Source of the DNA: Hydnum rufescens UP504
Lineage: Eukaryota > Basidiomycota > Agaricomycetes > Cantharellales > Hydnaceae
Assembly (NCBI GenBank): GCA_014904985.1
Contig: MU129073.1
Span: forward strand, 22,425-86,424
DNA length: 64,000 nucleotides
Reading direction: 5' to 3'
Positions 45,556 to 56,495 of this stretch are shown here, one piece after another. The notes beneath the pieces were generated by a model. That model did not search any database, had not been told where the DNA came from, and saw nothing but the letters and a program-made list of their open reading frames with translations. A program made the translations under genes and the position numbers. Numbering within the stretch: the stretch's first letter is position 1; each line of letters opens with the position of its first letter.

Positions 45556-46722
45556 ATGGGTTTCAAGAATATAAAACTTAATGACGGGCGGGAGATTCCT
45601 GCTATCGGCTACGGCACCTGGAAAATAGGCTATGGCGAAGACGCTATTTCCCAGATCCAGCAAAGTATCTCACTTGGTTTCGACCACGTCGACACGGCCC
45701 AGGTGTACCGCAACGAAACAGAGACCGGCGACGCACTGATCCGGTCGGGTATAGAACGAAAGGATGTCTGGATCACCACCAAATTTTCAGGGAGTGTACC
45801 TGGACTCAGTATTCGAGCGTCGATCGAGGAGAGTCTGAAGAAGGTATTCTTCCACACGGTTTTTGTGTATGCTTCTGTGCATCTGAATGATCGAGCAGCT
45901 TGGAGTGGACTATGTCGATCTCTACTTGATCCATAGCGTAAATGCCATCAAGGGTGATATTGCTGGGGCATGGAGGGAATTCGAGCTTTTGAAGAAGGAG
46001 GGCCTCGCCAAGTCAGTGTATCTCAGTATTGCTGCTAGTGTCAGCGCGACTCAACTTCTACCTACCTCAGGAGTATTGGCGTCAGTAATTTTAGCGTAGA
46101 TAATCTGAAGGAACTCTTCCGGACAGCGGAAGTGAAGCCTGCAGTCAATCAGGTTCAAGCCCATCACGATCTTGATTGCATGTTCCGCACTAACACTATT
46201 TCTAAACAAGATCCTTCTCCATCCGTATGGTAACTTACTATTCCTTGCAAAGTCTACATCAGCATTTCCGTTAATACGACCTGGTCAGTGTACTCCAAGC
46301 AGAAAGAACTCATTGAATTCCAGAATAAACACAATATTGTGACCGAAGCGTATTCTCCCCTTATGTGAGCTTTATCATCTTTCAGCACCAGATGTTCAGA
46401 ACTCGCTCAAAAACTCCACTATGTAGACCAATTACACATCAACCAGGAGGGCCTGTTGACAAACCTGTAGCAGAGATCGGTAAAAAGCTGGGGCTCGAGC
46501 CTGAGCAAGTCCTCCTAGCATGGGTCAAAGCCAAGGGTGCCGTCATTCTGTCGTGAGTCGACAGTTGCTCCATAGTGTTCGATCCCGTCCATTTATCATG
46601 ATAACGTTACACACAGGACGAGTTCGAAAGAACAGCGGCTCAAGCGTTATTTGGCTGTAGGGGACATTGATCTAAGCGAAGCGGACGTGGAGGCCATTGA
46701 TGCTGCTGGACGTCAACATTGA
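45556..46722 (+). CDS. aldo-keto reductase (first of a tandem pair)
   Basis: NADPH-dependent oxidoreductase of the AKR superfamily, TIM-barrel fold. The start MGFKNIKLNDGREIPAIGYG gives the family N-terminus with GYGTWKIG. The active-site tetrad is visible: Asp and Tyr in GFDHVDTAQVYRNE, Lys in VWITTKFSG, and His in VDYVDLYLIHS. Later parts are GAWREFELLKKEGLAKSIGV, the VNQ motif, YSKQKELIEFQNKHNIVTEA, a cofactor-binding PVDKPVAEIGKKLGLEPEQV, VLLAWVKAKGAVIL, and TSSKEQRLKRYLA. It ends AAGRQH with TGA 46720-46722. About five introns; the exon around 46250 (YISISVNTT) is not well matched and its boundaries are uncertain. Substrate cannot be predicted. Confidence 0.88.
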
Positions 46723-46930
46723 CCTGGCTTCGAACGGGGTATTTATGTCACCGTGCGACTGTCGTCCTTAAGGTGACACCCCTCGGAATGGGATTCAAAA
46801 GCAAAGCTAGTGTAGGTGTTTCTTGTACGTCAGGCTTGTAGGACCTTTGCGAAATGTATGAATCATTGAATGTTGTGGAGATTCGGCAACTACCGCAGGC
46901 GCCCTCGCCTTCAGCGGCCCAAAGTCAACC

Positions 46931-48284
46931 ATGACAGCCATTGCTCCACGCCTTACGCTTAAATCTTCCATTTCCCTCTCTTCTGGTGAGCCTTATCCGA
47001 GACTTATCCGAATTTTTCAGCTTGGTGTAGGACCTCTTGCTCATTGCAACAAATACATTCAGGATTTGCGATGCCGCTCCTGGGCTTCGGCGTTTATCAG
47101 AACAAAGGCCCATCTTGTGTGACTTCGTGCCTACATGCTCTCAAAGTCGGCTATCCGGTTGGTTGATAGTCTTGCCAATATTGAGTTACGCAACTAATCT
47201 AGCATGCAAGGCATATCGATTCAGCTATAGTGTATAAAAATGAGGCGGAGGTAGGGCAGGCTGTGCGGGAGTCTGGGATTCCACGGGAGGATATCTTCAT
47301 TAGTAAGTCATCCGTGTCCATCACGTTTCATCTTGAGTACCAAGGGAACCCGTTGGGTGCACTACGTTGACAACACTTGTGGGCACTTGGATGCATTAGC
47401 GTCCAAAATTTTCTCGAGGCGACATGGATACGAGTCCACATTGAAGGCCGTTGAATGAATCTCTTGTCAATTTCGGATTAGGTATGCTTCGTTCTCTCGT
47501 GGCCCATGAAGATTACGCTAAAAGGCTCAGCGTGTTGATAGACTATATCGATTTGTACCTGGTCCATGATCCACTGTCTGGGAAAGAAAATCGACTAAAG
47601 ACATATCGAGCTTGTTAGAGGCTCAAAGATTGGGTAAAATCCGATCTGTTGGGGTCTCGAATTAGTAAGTAATGCGGAGAAATGTGGCTGGCATCTGTCT
47701 AATGTTCAACTCTTTCAGTGGCGTTGCCCATTTACAGGAAATTGAGGCAGAAGGACTGTCTCCGCCCTCTGTCAATCAAATTGAAGTAAAGTTCGTTGGT
47801 ATGGCTGTCAGAATATTGTCTGACCTTCCGTCCCAGTTGCATCCTTTCTGCCAACAGCCTCCGATAGTGGAGTATTGCAGAAAGAACTCCATCGTCATCC
47901 AAGCCCACACCCCCCTCGTGAGAGGCTCTCCGTCTGACAAGACTTTGCTGAGAATTGCAAGAGACGTAAGCACCGAAGCACACAAGCAGATGAGCGGGCT
48001 ACCAATCATAGTGTTCAGGTTGAGAGATCACCGTTTCAAATATGCATTCGGTGGTGTCTGCAAAAGGGGTCTGTTCCGCGTTAGGATTCATGCCACCACA
48101 CTGATTTTTGGATGCCGCTCCAACCTTACCTAGTTTCGTTCCGTTACCAAAATCAGCAAATCCAGAACATATTGAAGAGAACGCTGATGTCTTTGGGTTT
48201 GGACTTTCAAAGGACGAAATGGAAGCTCTGGATGCCTTGCACTCGGACACCTCGGTCACCTGGAACCCCGTGAAGGCCCCCTAG
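46931..48284 (+). CDS. aldo-keto reductase (second of the tandem pair)
   Basis: Starts [20 protein letters not shown] 208 bases after the first AKR. It is assembled from exons [82 protein letters not shown], the VNQIE motif, [20 protein letters not shown] and [20 protein letters not shown]. It ends WNPVKAP with TAG 48282-48284. Asp, Tyr and His of the tetrad are present ([11 protein letters not shown]); a Lys is in the SKIFSR exon. One base is extra at 47453 and one missing at 47612-47613. A genuine stop or exon loss cannot be excluded. The pair differs in sequence, so the duplication is old. Confidence 0.78.
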
Positions 48285-48770
48285 CGCCGTAGAGCGTGCG
48301 TTGTGGCCTGGTGATCAGAACAGCTGAAGTTTTCGTTAGGGGGTGGCGCAACCTAATCGAGCTAACTCGCTTACAATTGGAAATCAAGCAATACTTGGTC
48401 GGGGGCATATTTCCGCAATTCCTTCACTCTCCTATCAATATTTATCTCAAGCGGTGATGGATCTTCAGCCGTCCGTGGGAGGCGCCAGAGGGTGCCAGAT
48501 GTTTTTTTCCGATCTCTTCGTAGCTTTTTTCCTCACTTTTCTCCTGGTCCGGTTGTGCGTTGAGAGCGGCCGTGGTGTAGATAGTCATGCCATCGATCTG
48601 TTAAAAATTTTCAATGAAATGTGTCGTTCTCATTTGTGAGCCGACGAGCGCGTCGCACCCGGCCATCTCCCTAGATTTGCACTTGAAATCTCTCGTCCGT
48701 TCCTGCATTCATTCTTGCATCCCGCCACCACATTCCGAAGCATCTCTACCCCCTTCTTCCCTCTGTTTCG
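48285..48770. other. intergenic interval; CDC28 promoter and leader
   Basis: About 480 bases without a gene. The last 100 bases are C/T-rich (ACCCCCTTCTTCCCTCTG just before the start codon), typical of a fungal 5' leader near a transcription start. Confidence 0.4.
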
Positions 48771-50071
48771 ATGGAAAACTATGCCAAGCTTGAGAAAGTT
48801 GGCGAAGGTCCGTTTCAAACTACACAAATACCGCGATCTTCACGCGATTTACCTTATCAAAGGCACCTACGGTGTCGTGTACAAGGCCAAAGATATCTCC
48901 ACTGGGAAGTTTGTCGCCCTCAAGAAGATCAGGCTCGAAGCAGCAGATGAGGGTGTACCAAGCACCGCGATTCGAGAAATATCCCTCCTCAAGGAACTGG
49001 ACGATGACAACATCGTCCGGTGAGTCTTTCGCCGTGCCTTTCCCGGCTCACATACCAATCGATATCCTTGCACGATCATTACTATCACAGGTTGCTCAAT
49101 ATCGTGCACTCCGATACCAGATTGTATCTCGTCTTCGAGTTCCTCGACATGGATCTCAAACGTTACATGGATATTGTCACCAAACAGGAGGAGACAGTGA
49201 GCCCAACAGTCGCCAAGGCAAGCCTGTTTTTGCTTTACGGTTCATTTGATCGGCATCTTCGCAGACTAACCCCCCCCTGCTGTTCAGAAATTTACGATAC
49301 AACTATTGCATGGCTTACATTACTGCCATGCTCACCGTATTCTCCATCGAGATCTCAAGCCTCAGAACCTTCTCATCGACTCGGCCGGCAATCTCAAGCT
49401 TGCGGATTTTGGTCTAGCACGCGCTTTTGGTATACCTCTTCGAACATACACGCATGAGGTTGGTGTACCTTGACCATCCTCCGATAATAGTATGTAGTCT
49501 TACGGCAAACGTAGGTCGTTACCTTGTGGTATCGTGCCCCGAGGTCTTATTAGGTTCGAGACACTACTCCACCGCGATCGATATGTGGTCTGTCGGTTGT
49601 ATCATGGCCGAGATGGTCATGACCGGAAGACCCCTCTTCCCCGGCGACTCTGAGATAGACCAGATTTTTAAGATATTCAAGTAAGGAAATGTATATTCTC
49701 AGCTAGGCATTTCTAATACTATTTCCTTAGGGTACTGGGCACGCCCAACGAATCGTTGTGGCCGGGTGTATCGCAATTACCGGATTTCAAACCTACTTTT
49801 CCTCAGTGGAATCCGACAGATCTCATTGAGAGTGTGCCGGAGATTGATGAGGTTGGGGCCGAACTTTTAGCAGTGCGCACCATACGTCCATCATCCATTG
49901 ATTTGTTGACCAATTCCATGCCGTGTAGAGCTTCCTCGTCTACGATACCGCGCACCGTATGTCCGGTTAGTAGCCTACCGTTTGGTTTGTCCGTACGATG
50001 CCTCGTTAAGTCACACTGATTGTCTTTCCACAGCTAAGCGAGCTCTCTTTCATCCATGGTTCCAAACGTAA
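48771..50071 (+). CDS. CDC28: cyclin-dependent kinase 1 (Cdc28/Cdc2)
   Basis: Master cell-cycle kinase. The start [12 protein letters not shown] splices to [15 protein letters not shown], so the glycine loop GEGTYG with the inhibitory Thr/Tyr pair is intact. The hallmark [15 protein letters not shown] is at about 48954-48998. Then come [17 protein letters not shown], the catalytic loop [24 protein letters not shown], and the activation-loop Thr in [18 protein letters not shown]. The C-lobe has [44 protein letters not shown] and a terminal [12 protein letters not shown] with TAA 50069-50071. Six or seven introns. At the C run 49537-49540 one base must be added to read RAPEVLLG. Near-universal conservation makes a real null allele implausible. 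Confidence 0.95.
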
Positions 50072-50963
50072 TTCCAGGACTCTTCACATTCACGTCGTAT
50101 AACAACTCTACAGCTATTATAACATCGTTCCTTCTTGTCGCTGCAGATCTGGTCTCCTTTGTTCTCGTTTCTCACCCTGCCTTCATTCCGTCATTTATTT
50201 CTCATGACCCGGCTCTACTTCACGCACCTACATGGCATTCGGTTTAACCAATATCACACCCAAGTACTTAACTCGGGCTTCGATTTAAATCTGCTTTTTG
50301 GTAGTTGATCTGCCAAGGAGCTCTAAGGTGTTTCTTGTCACTCTCCCCTGTGTGTGGTCTCGCGTCCACCCTACATAGACCCTTCCTCTTTCTCCAGCGC
50401 TTGATATGGAGATGGGGGTCCGGTTCCTGATTCGTTACTAGTATACCCCGCATGATTCGTGTGAGCGTAGGCAATATTACCTTCCCAACAGAGGTTTGTT
50501 GCCCTGACGTTGCATACAGTAAATGCCAATTCCACCGCAAGCCTCCTTTCAAATCGGTACGTAAGGGAGACCCCACGTTCGTCTATAGATTCTTTTCGCA
50601 TGGGCCGTATGCATGACCAGAAAACACTTCCGGGCCACAGGAATCGCTCACCCAAGGCAACTGCAGATGCTGGTGACAATTGAGACACTGAGAATCATAT
50701 GTAACCATCATCCACGTACCCACTCGCCTCTGTTCTCAGAGAATCTATCCTTACTCAATTGGGGGTGATAGTTCGTGACAGCACACCCTTGTTCTGTGTC
50801 ATCACAAATATTGGGACAAGAGCGCTATGGAACATATGGACGGAGGCCTATCCTGTACAGCTCCATTGCACTGGGCACTAATGCCTTGGCCATGTCGAAC
50901 ATTGCCAGTCTTAGCTCTAGCTCTATGTTGATTCATTGCATGACATGCCTGAGAAGATCCATA
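50072..50963. other. convergent intergenic interval
   Basis: Lies between the 3' ends of CDC28 and TYR1. Minus-strand frames of about 100 codons (50268-50576 and 50371-50688) overlap each other in different frames and show no domain. I see nothing else that I can support. Confidence 0.4.
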
Positions 50964-52642
50964 TTAACGTGTAATAATGCTCTGGCCCTCTTTTTCCCTC
51001 AAAGCGGCATCGTCTAGAATGGTTTTAATCATCTTCCCACCCACCACAGTGGCCTCCAGGAACCTTCCCTTGAAAAACTCGGCAGTATGTTTGAACCGCT
51101 CTTCGTAGAGCTTAAAGCTTCCAAAACTGACGCATTGGCTCCACCCTCGTGCTGCGACAACGAATTCAAGATCGTCAGAACGGTGCGCTGTGTCGGATAT
51201 CGCGGCATCAATTGCGCGATTCAGCTTCTCCTCGGAGCGACATAGCGCTTCAGCCACACCAATCCACATGCGGAAGATAGGGGTTGCCGCAAGTGCGAGG
51301 TGCCCTAACGGAAGAATATTGAGGGACGCCCACGAATCGACCATTGCCAATATAGAGAGATGCGAATTGGGGGGCGCCGATTTTATTATCGCACTGGATT
51401 GAGAGGTCGATTTTGACCCAAGGGTGAATTGGTCGAGGATAGATTCGGAAAGAAGAATTGGACATTTCCCATTCCCTCCGGCGGGGAAAACTTTGTCACG
51501 GGCACGAAATAACCGCTCCTTGAGGGCATCCTTCTTGCCCTCCAACATGAGTTTGAATATTTCGGTGCACGATTGAGAATATTGATCGATCTGAATGCGC
51601 GCAGAAGGGTTCAAGATTGCAAGGCCCGCATAGACATGCCATTTATTGGCGTAGATCCGGAGCATTATGTTTACTTTAACAGTCTCGATGCCACCGACGT
51701 ACAAACCCTGTTCCCAAGGGTAAGAGAGAGATGCGTGCCATGCTGTCCCCATACTGTCGCATGAAATCATTACAAAGGTGCAGATTTCGAAACAAGAGCA
51801 GCTCACCTAAGGAATGCTGCATGAGTGACTGCCTGAGTATTTGCTGTGACAACGTCATGCTCCTCATAGGCCATGTAGACGTAACGAGAGCCGAAAGGTC
51901 GAAGAATATCTTCAACAAGACGCAGGGATCGATCGCTAGCACGATGTTGAATGAGCACCTGGCATTGAAGCCAATTATAGTTGTCTCGAACAACAGTCCA
52001 GCGAATTGTCACAAGCTCACCAACGGTTGACCCTCGGGTGATACGGAGGGGCCATGAAGCGAATGACATGATACGATCTCCACGTCTGACGGTAAGTATT
52101 TTTCGAAGGCCTTCTGCTCAGGGGCTTTCACAGATGTCTGTCCGCCCACAACTGCCCCTACTTTCGTGGCTGCATTACTTGGATCAGCCCCCCAGTTCAA
52201 TACTCGATATTCTGAGACATACAGGGACCATATTGGGCGACAACGGCATCGATGAATTCAGCTTCCACAGAATACACGATGAAATCGGCTGCTCGAGACA
52301 CATAGTGGCCATCTTGTACTACGGTAACCCCAGGGACGCCTAAAAAACCAGTTGATTGGTACCGATTACGCGGAAGACAAAGGTCGATGCGCACTGCACC
52401 TCTCCACTCATCACGGATGCTTCGAAGCGAGCGGGGCGATCACACACGAGAATTCTAAGGATTTTTGAAGTCAGCAACTGTGAGATATGCGTCAGCCGAC
52501 TCAAAATTGGGATGCATTACCTTTTCCAACCTGCTTCCGAGAGGCGGCGTGCATACATACCTCCCATTTCGCCCATCCCTATGAGGCCAATGCATGGCTG
52601 TTCCTCAGGGGGAGCTGTTGGGCAAACGTGGGCTCCCGACAT
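50964..52642 (-). CDS. TYR1: prephenate dehydrogenase, tyrosine biosynthesis
   Basis: NADP-dependent enzyme converting prephenate to 4-hydroxyphenylpyruvate in the tyrosine branch of the shikimate pathway. The start MSGAHVCPTAPPEEQ leads to the nucleotide-binding motif CIGLIGMGEMGGMYARRLSE. Later blocks match fungal Tyr1: VTVVQDGHYVSRAADFIVYS, VGAVVGGQTSVKAPEQKAFE, YLPSDVEIVSCHSLHGPSVS, RPFGSRYVYMAYEEHDVVTA, THAAFL, SILAMVDSWASLNILPLGHL, AATPIFRMWIGVAEALCRSE and HRSDDLEFVVAARGWSQCV. It ends near EGQSIITR with the stop at 50964-50966. About six introns, no forced frame break noticed. The start lies only 78 bases from the start of the divergent WW-FF gene, so a shared promoter is likely. Confidence 0.9.
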
Positions 52643-52720
52643 CTTTTCTGTGCGATGTTTGTGGCTCGGCATTTTCCGACTTGCACAGCGCCATTGCGGT
52701 ATTTCCTCAGTGTAAGACTC

Positions 52721-55572
52721 ATGGGAGACGATGACCGCGTCAGTATAGCCGTTTCTGTCCCTTCTTTCTCGTTTACTGATTCTGATATTTTCAGTCCGCC
52801 TGATTTTCCTTATGGTTCTTCGATGAACGTGGCGTCTTTACCATTACAGCCTGGATGGACGGAACATAAAGGTTGACGATACGATTCTTGATCAGTTTCC
52901 TGTTCTAACCGTGTGTGGATATTTAGCGCCTCGGGACAGCCATATTATTTCCATGCCGCCATGAACCAGTCGACCTATACGCGCCCGGTACCCCCGTATT
53001 CGCTTCTTCAGGCAGCCTCACACTCCCAACAGGGGAATGCCTCTTCTCTCTCCCAACCACTCAAGAAAGACAAGCCATTATACAAGATTTCCATCCCCAA
53101 CACATCGTGGCTGAGGGTGAAAACAACTCTGGGAAATGTCTTTTTCACGCATTCCGATCGTAACGGAGAGCGTCTGGACTGTTCCCGAAGAAATCAAAGA
53201 CGCCGTTATGACAATGGATTGGTCCATTCTCGAGGAAGAAGCTGCACGGGACAAGGAAGAGAAGGCTCGTCAGAAGAGGTCGCTAGGATTGCCGCAGAAG
53301 TTGAGTTGGAGAAACTCAAGCGCAAGGCCACCGACGAGGATCTAGGCGACAGTCAAGCCAAACCCCGTAAAAGGAGGAAACGTCCCGAGGCTACTTCCAC
53401 TGCCGATCAGATCCTGGAAGAAATCACTATCGCTGCTCCAGAGGCATTATCACCGGAAGACCTTGAAGATGATGATGGAAGTGGCGACGACAGTGATGGT
53501 GAAAATGCCTTTTCTAATTCAGAGGCTGAGGAAGAGTGGCAACGTGAAATGGCTGAGGACATGGCGAAGCTCGCCGCCTCAGAAGCCGCTAGCACCGACC
53601 AGGCGAAGGAATCCGACGAAGCCCCGAGCGTCGGGCCGCCACCGACGAAACCCCCGGAAGAAACGCCCTTTACGGTTCCTGCACAAGTCAATCTGTCTAT
53701 AGAGGAGGCCAAAACGTTATTTAAGGTAAGTATCAAGTGATTGTTTAGTCAGTGATCACATTCTGCTCATGGTAGACTTCCCATATAGACGCTTCTGACA
53801 GAGAAGAACCCTTCGCCAATCGCCCCATTCCCTTCCGTCATGCCCCTTCTCATCACTGACCCACGATATGTTCTTCTCCCCTCCCAGATCGAGCGCGAGA
53901 CAGCGTTCAATGAATGGTGCCGGGATGTCTCACGGGCTTCGCGTCTCCGCAAGGCCTCGTCCGCTGCCAAAATTGACCTGAAAGCGACAGGTGTGCTCTC
54001 AGAACTTGGCGGGATGAGCAAGGAGGAGGAGAAGAAGCGTGACCGTGAAGGATATGATGCTTTGCTAAGGGCTGAGGCCAGATCCACTCGGGAAACTTGG
54101 GAAGACTTCCGTCGAAAGTGGAAAAGGGACAGACGGTTCTTTGCATTTGGACGCGATGATCGGGAGCGAGAGAAAGTTTTCCGATCCTGGATCAAGGAAC
54201 TTGGAGAGCGTGGGTCCATTGATCAAGATCTTTTTCGATTCCAATAATTGTTATTATTGTCAGGTAAACGTGCACAGGCAAGAAAAGCTGAGCTCGACTT
54301 CATGGAGTTGTTGAAGAACCATGTATCTACGATTCCGATAACAGTCGATTCATTATGGAAAGAGGTATGTTTCCTTGTTCCACCATTTGCTGAAATGATA
54401 GATATTTATTTGGAAATTGGTTCAGGTCAAACGCAACCTTACCAAAGATCCTCGCTATGATGCCGTAGGCTCTTCAACGCTTCGCGAGGAGTTGTTCGCC
54501 ACGTTTCTCAAGCCCTTTCTTCGGGTACATCACCAAACGTTGGCACGACTGAGCAAAGTTCCTTCAAAGAGGACGCCAAACCCAAGGACGATCGTAAACT
54601 GCGAGCAGAACGCGCCCTTCGTGATCGAGAGGAACAGACGCGTGCTGAACGTGGAAAAATTGAGAGAGATATAGGGCGCAGCAAAGCGGCTCTCGGATCT
54701 GTAGAATCTGAAGAGGATCTCATGAGCTTTTATGTTGACTGTGTGCGCGATCCACTGGTGTGTACCTATGGTGTAATCGCACAATGTAGACCAGACTATT
54801 CACGATATCTTTCTCTAGTCCTCTTACCACGAGCTCGAGCCCACATTTTTCAAACACCCGCGGTTCGCGTCCTCCCCAATTCCATCAGCCCAAAAGCAGC
54901 GTCTTTTTGCGCAACACGTAACGCACATTGCAGCGAAGCATCACAAAGCACTTGAAGCACTCTTTCTACATCATGCTTCACTCTATCTGCGACATTCACA
55001 TCTCTACCTCCAGCTTCTGTCAAGTCGCTGGAAACTTCGTTACCCGCAACAAAACTTGGGTTGCGTAGCGATGATGGCAGTATGCACCGTGTATTCGATC
55101 AATGGATGACGCGCCGGAACAACACGGCTCGGCAGGACTTTCAGAAACTTCTTGAGGAGAATTCGTTCGTTGAATTTTGGGGCAAGGTGAGTAAGATTGA
55201 AGGTGCGGTTGTAGATGGAGGGATTGTTCCTGGGGAAGAGGATGATCCAGCGGCGGATGATGGTGAACAAGGGGGCGGGAAGGCGGATTTGAAAACACTT
55301 GCGAAGGCGATCACGGAGAAAGAAATTGAGCGAGTGCTGAAGGTGTGTTTTCGCTATAGATGTGAAGTCTTTTCGTCAACTGCCCTGACGCCTGTTTAGA
55401 ATGACCAGCGATATCGTGCTTTTGATCATATTCCTGGCGAGAGAGTGCGATGGGTCAAGGTATGTATACATAATTGCTGCGGCTGGGTTGCCAGCGATCC
55501 TGAATTCATCTCCAGGACTATCTCTCTTCGCTCTCAGCTCCAAAACTATCCGTTCATATTCCAGACCAGTAA
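52721..55572 (+). CDS. WW- and FF-domain protein (TCERG1/Urn1-like)
   Basis: Family members connect pre-mRNA splicing with RNA polymerase II elongation. The start is MGDDDRVSIAVSVPSFSF. A WW domain follows (LQPGWTEHK, spliced to SGQPYYFHAAMNQSTYTRPV), then a second WW-like segment near 53070-53200 (KISIPNTSWLRVKTTLGNVF, VWTVPEEIKDAVMTMDW). Acidic and basic linkers lead to several FF domains: LTEKNPSPIAPFPSVMPLLI with DPRYVLLPSQIERETAFNEW; TRETWEDFRRKWKRDRRFFA with DDREREKVFRSWIKELGERG; VSTIPITVDSLWKEVKRNLT with DPRYDAVGSSTLREELF. Further FF-like helices follow to HRVFDQWMTRR, LLEENSFVEFWGKVSK and NDQRYRAFDHIPGERVRWVK. The last exon reads DYLSSLSAPKLSVHIPDQ, TAA 55570-55572. The junction after WTEHK is one base out of frame. 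Confidence 0.82.
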
Positions 55573-55652
55573 ATTGTATTCTCGCTTCTTGTATTACATG
55601 AGTGTACACGTACTGAGGCGGTGCGAGACAAAAACGCAAGATTATGCGAATA

Positions 55653-56440
55653 CTAGTCTATGACTCCAAGATGATCCTCTTTGATAGTCCCAATGGCAAA
55701 CTGACAAGAGATATGATAGATAATCAACGGAGGGAACTGATTGTGATCAGGGGACTTACAATTTCCGTGGCGTCGACCCGAGTACCGACGATTTTCATTC
55801 GCACATGTGAGTTCTTCTCGATGAGCTGTGATAAAATGATCATTTAGTCAACGTGCCCCAAAGGAAGGGCCAACGGACCTGATCCGTAGACGTCCATGCC
55901 GGTGGTGTCGAATTTGGATCAAATTTGAAGTCTGTCCCAATGAGCTACGGGGGAGATTAGGAACATGATGCGTAAATACTCGAAGTGACAGACATGGTTT
56001 GATACGAAGACGTTCAAGGGCCCGACTTCTGCGAAGAAACCCATCTGCAAATGGAAAGTCAGGTCGATACGAGTACCATAGACACTTGCCATGCACACCT
56101 TATTGACTTCACCAACCACACGCCTTCGAGCACTTCGCCCTTGAATGGCTTGAAGACGATGGCACGATATCGAGCAATGAACTCAGCCTGTCCATTTCCG
56201 GGAAGCACTATCCCCGCCCCGACATCTGTAACGGTGAGGACACAAATGATGTATCCAAATTTTCCAGAACAGGTGCCTTCGACATCAGACATAAGTTTGT
56301 GTTCGAGATACTCAACCATCCTTGGCCCAAAATAGGATGGATGGAGTAGAATCGTATGTGTAAGCTCTTTCTGCAAAAGCCACGCAGGTTGGGTCACTCA
56401 GCCATAGGGAGGTGCATATTGTACTAACAATGAAGAACAT
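55653..56440 (-). CDS. RPB7: RNA polymerase II subunit Rpb7
   Basis: Small subunit of the Rpb4/Rpb7 stalk of RNA polymerase II, with an N-terminal RNP-like and a C-terminal OB fold. Exon 1 is only MFFI (start 56440), spliced to KELTHTILLHPSYFGPRMVE. Then come LMSDVEGTCSGKFGYIICVL, GIVLPGNGQAEFIARYRAIV, FKPFKGEVLEGV, GFFAEVGPLNVFVSNH, TDFKFDPNSTPPAWTSTDQ and LIEKNSHVRMKIVGTRVDAT, and the signature C-terminus FAIGTIKEDHLGVID, TAG 55653-55655. Length (about 170 residues) and both folds are complete, with no frame break. The start lies 55 bases from the start of the divergent SSZ1 gene. Confidence 0.93.
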
Positions 56441-56495
56441 GCTGATTTGATTCCGAACGAATTTTCGCGGCGTCCATTTGAAAAATCATCAGTCC

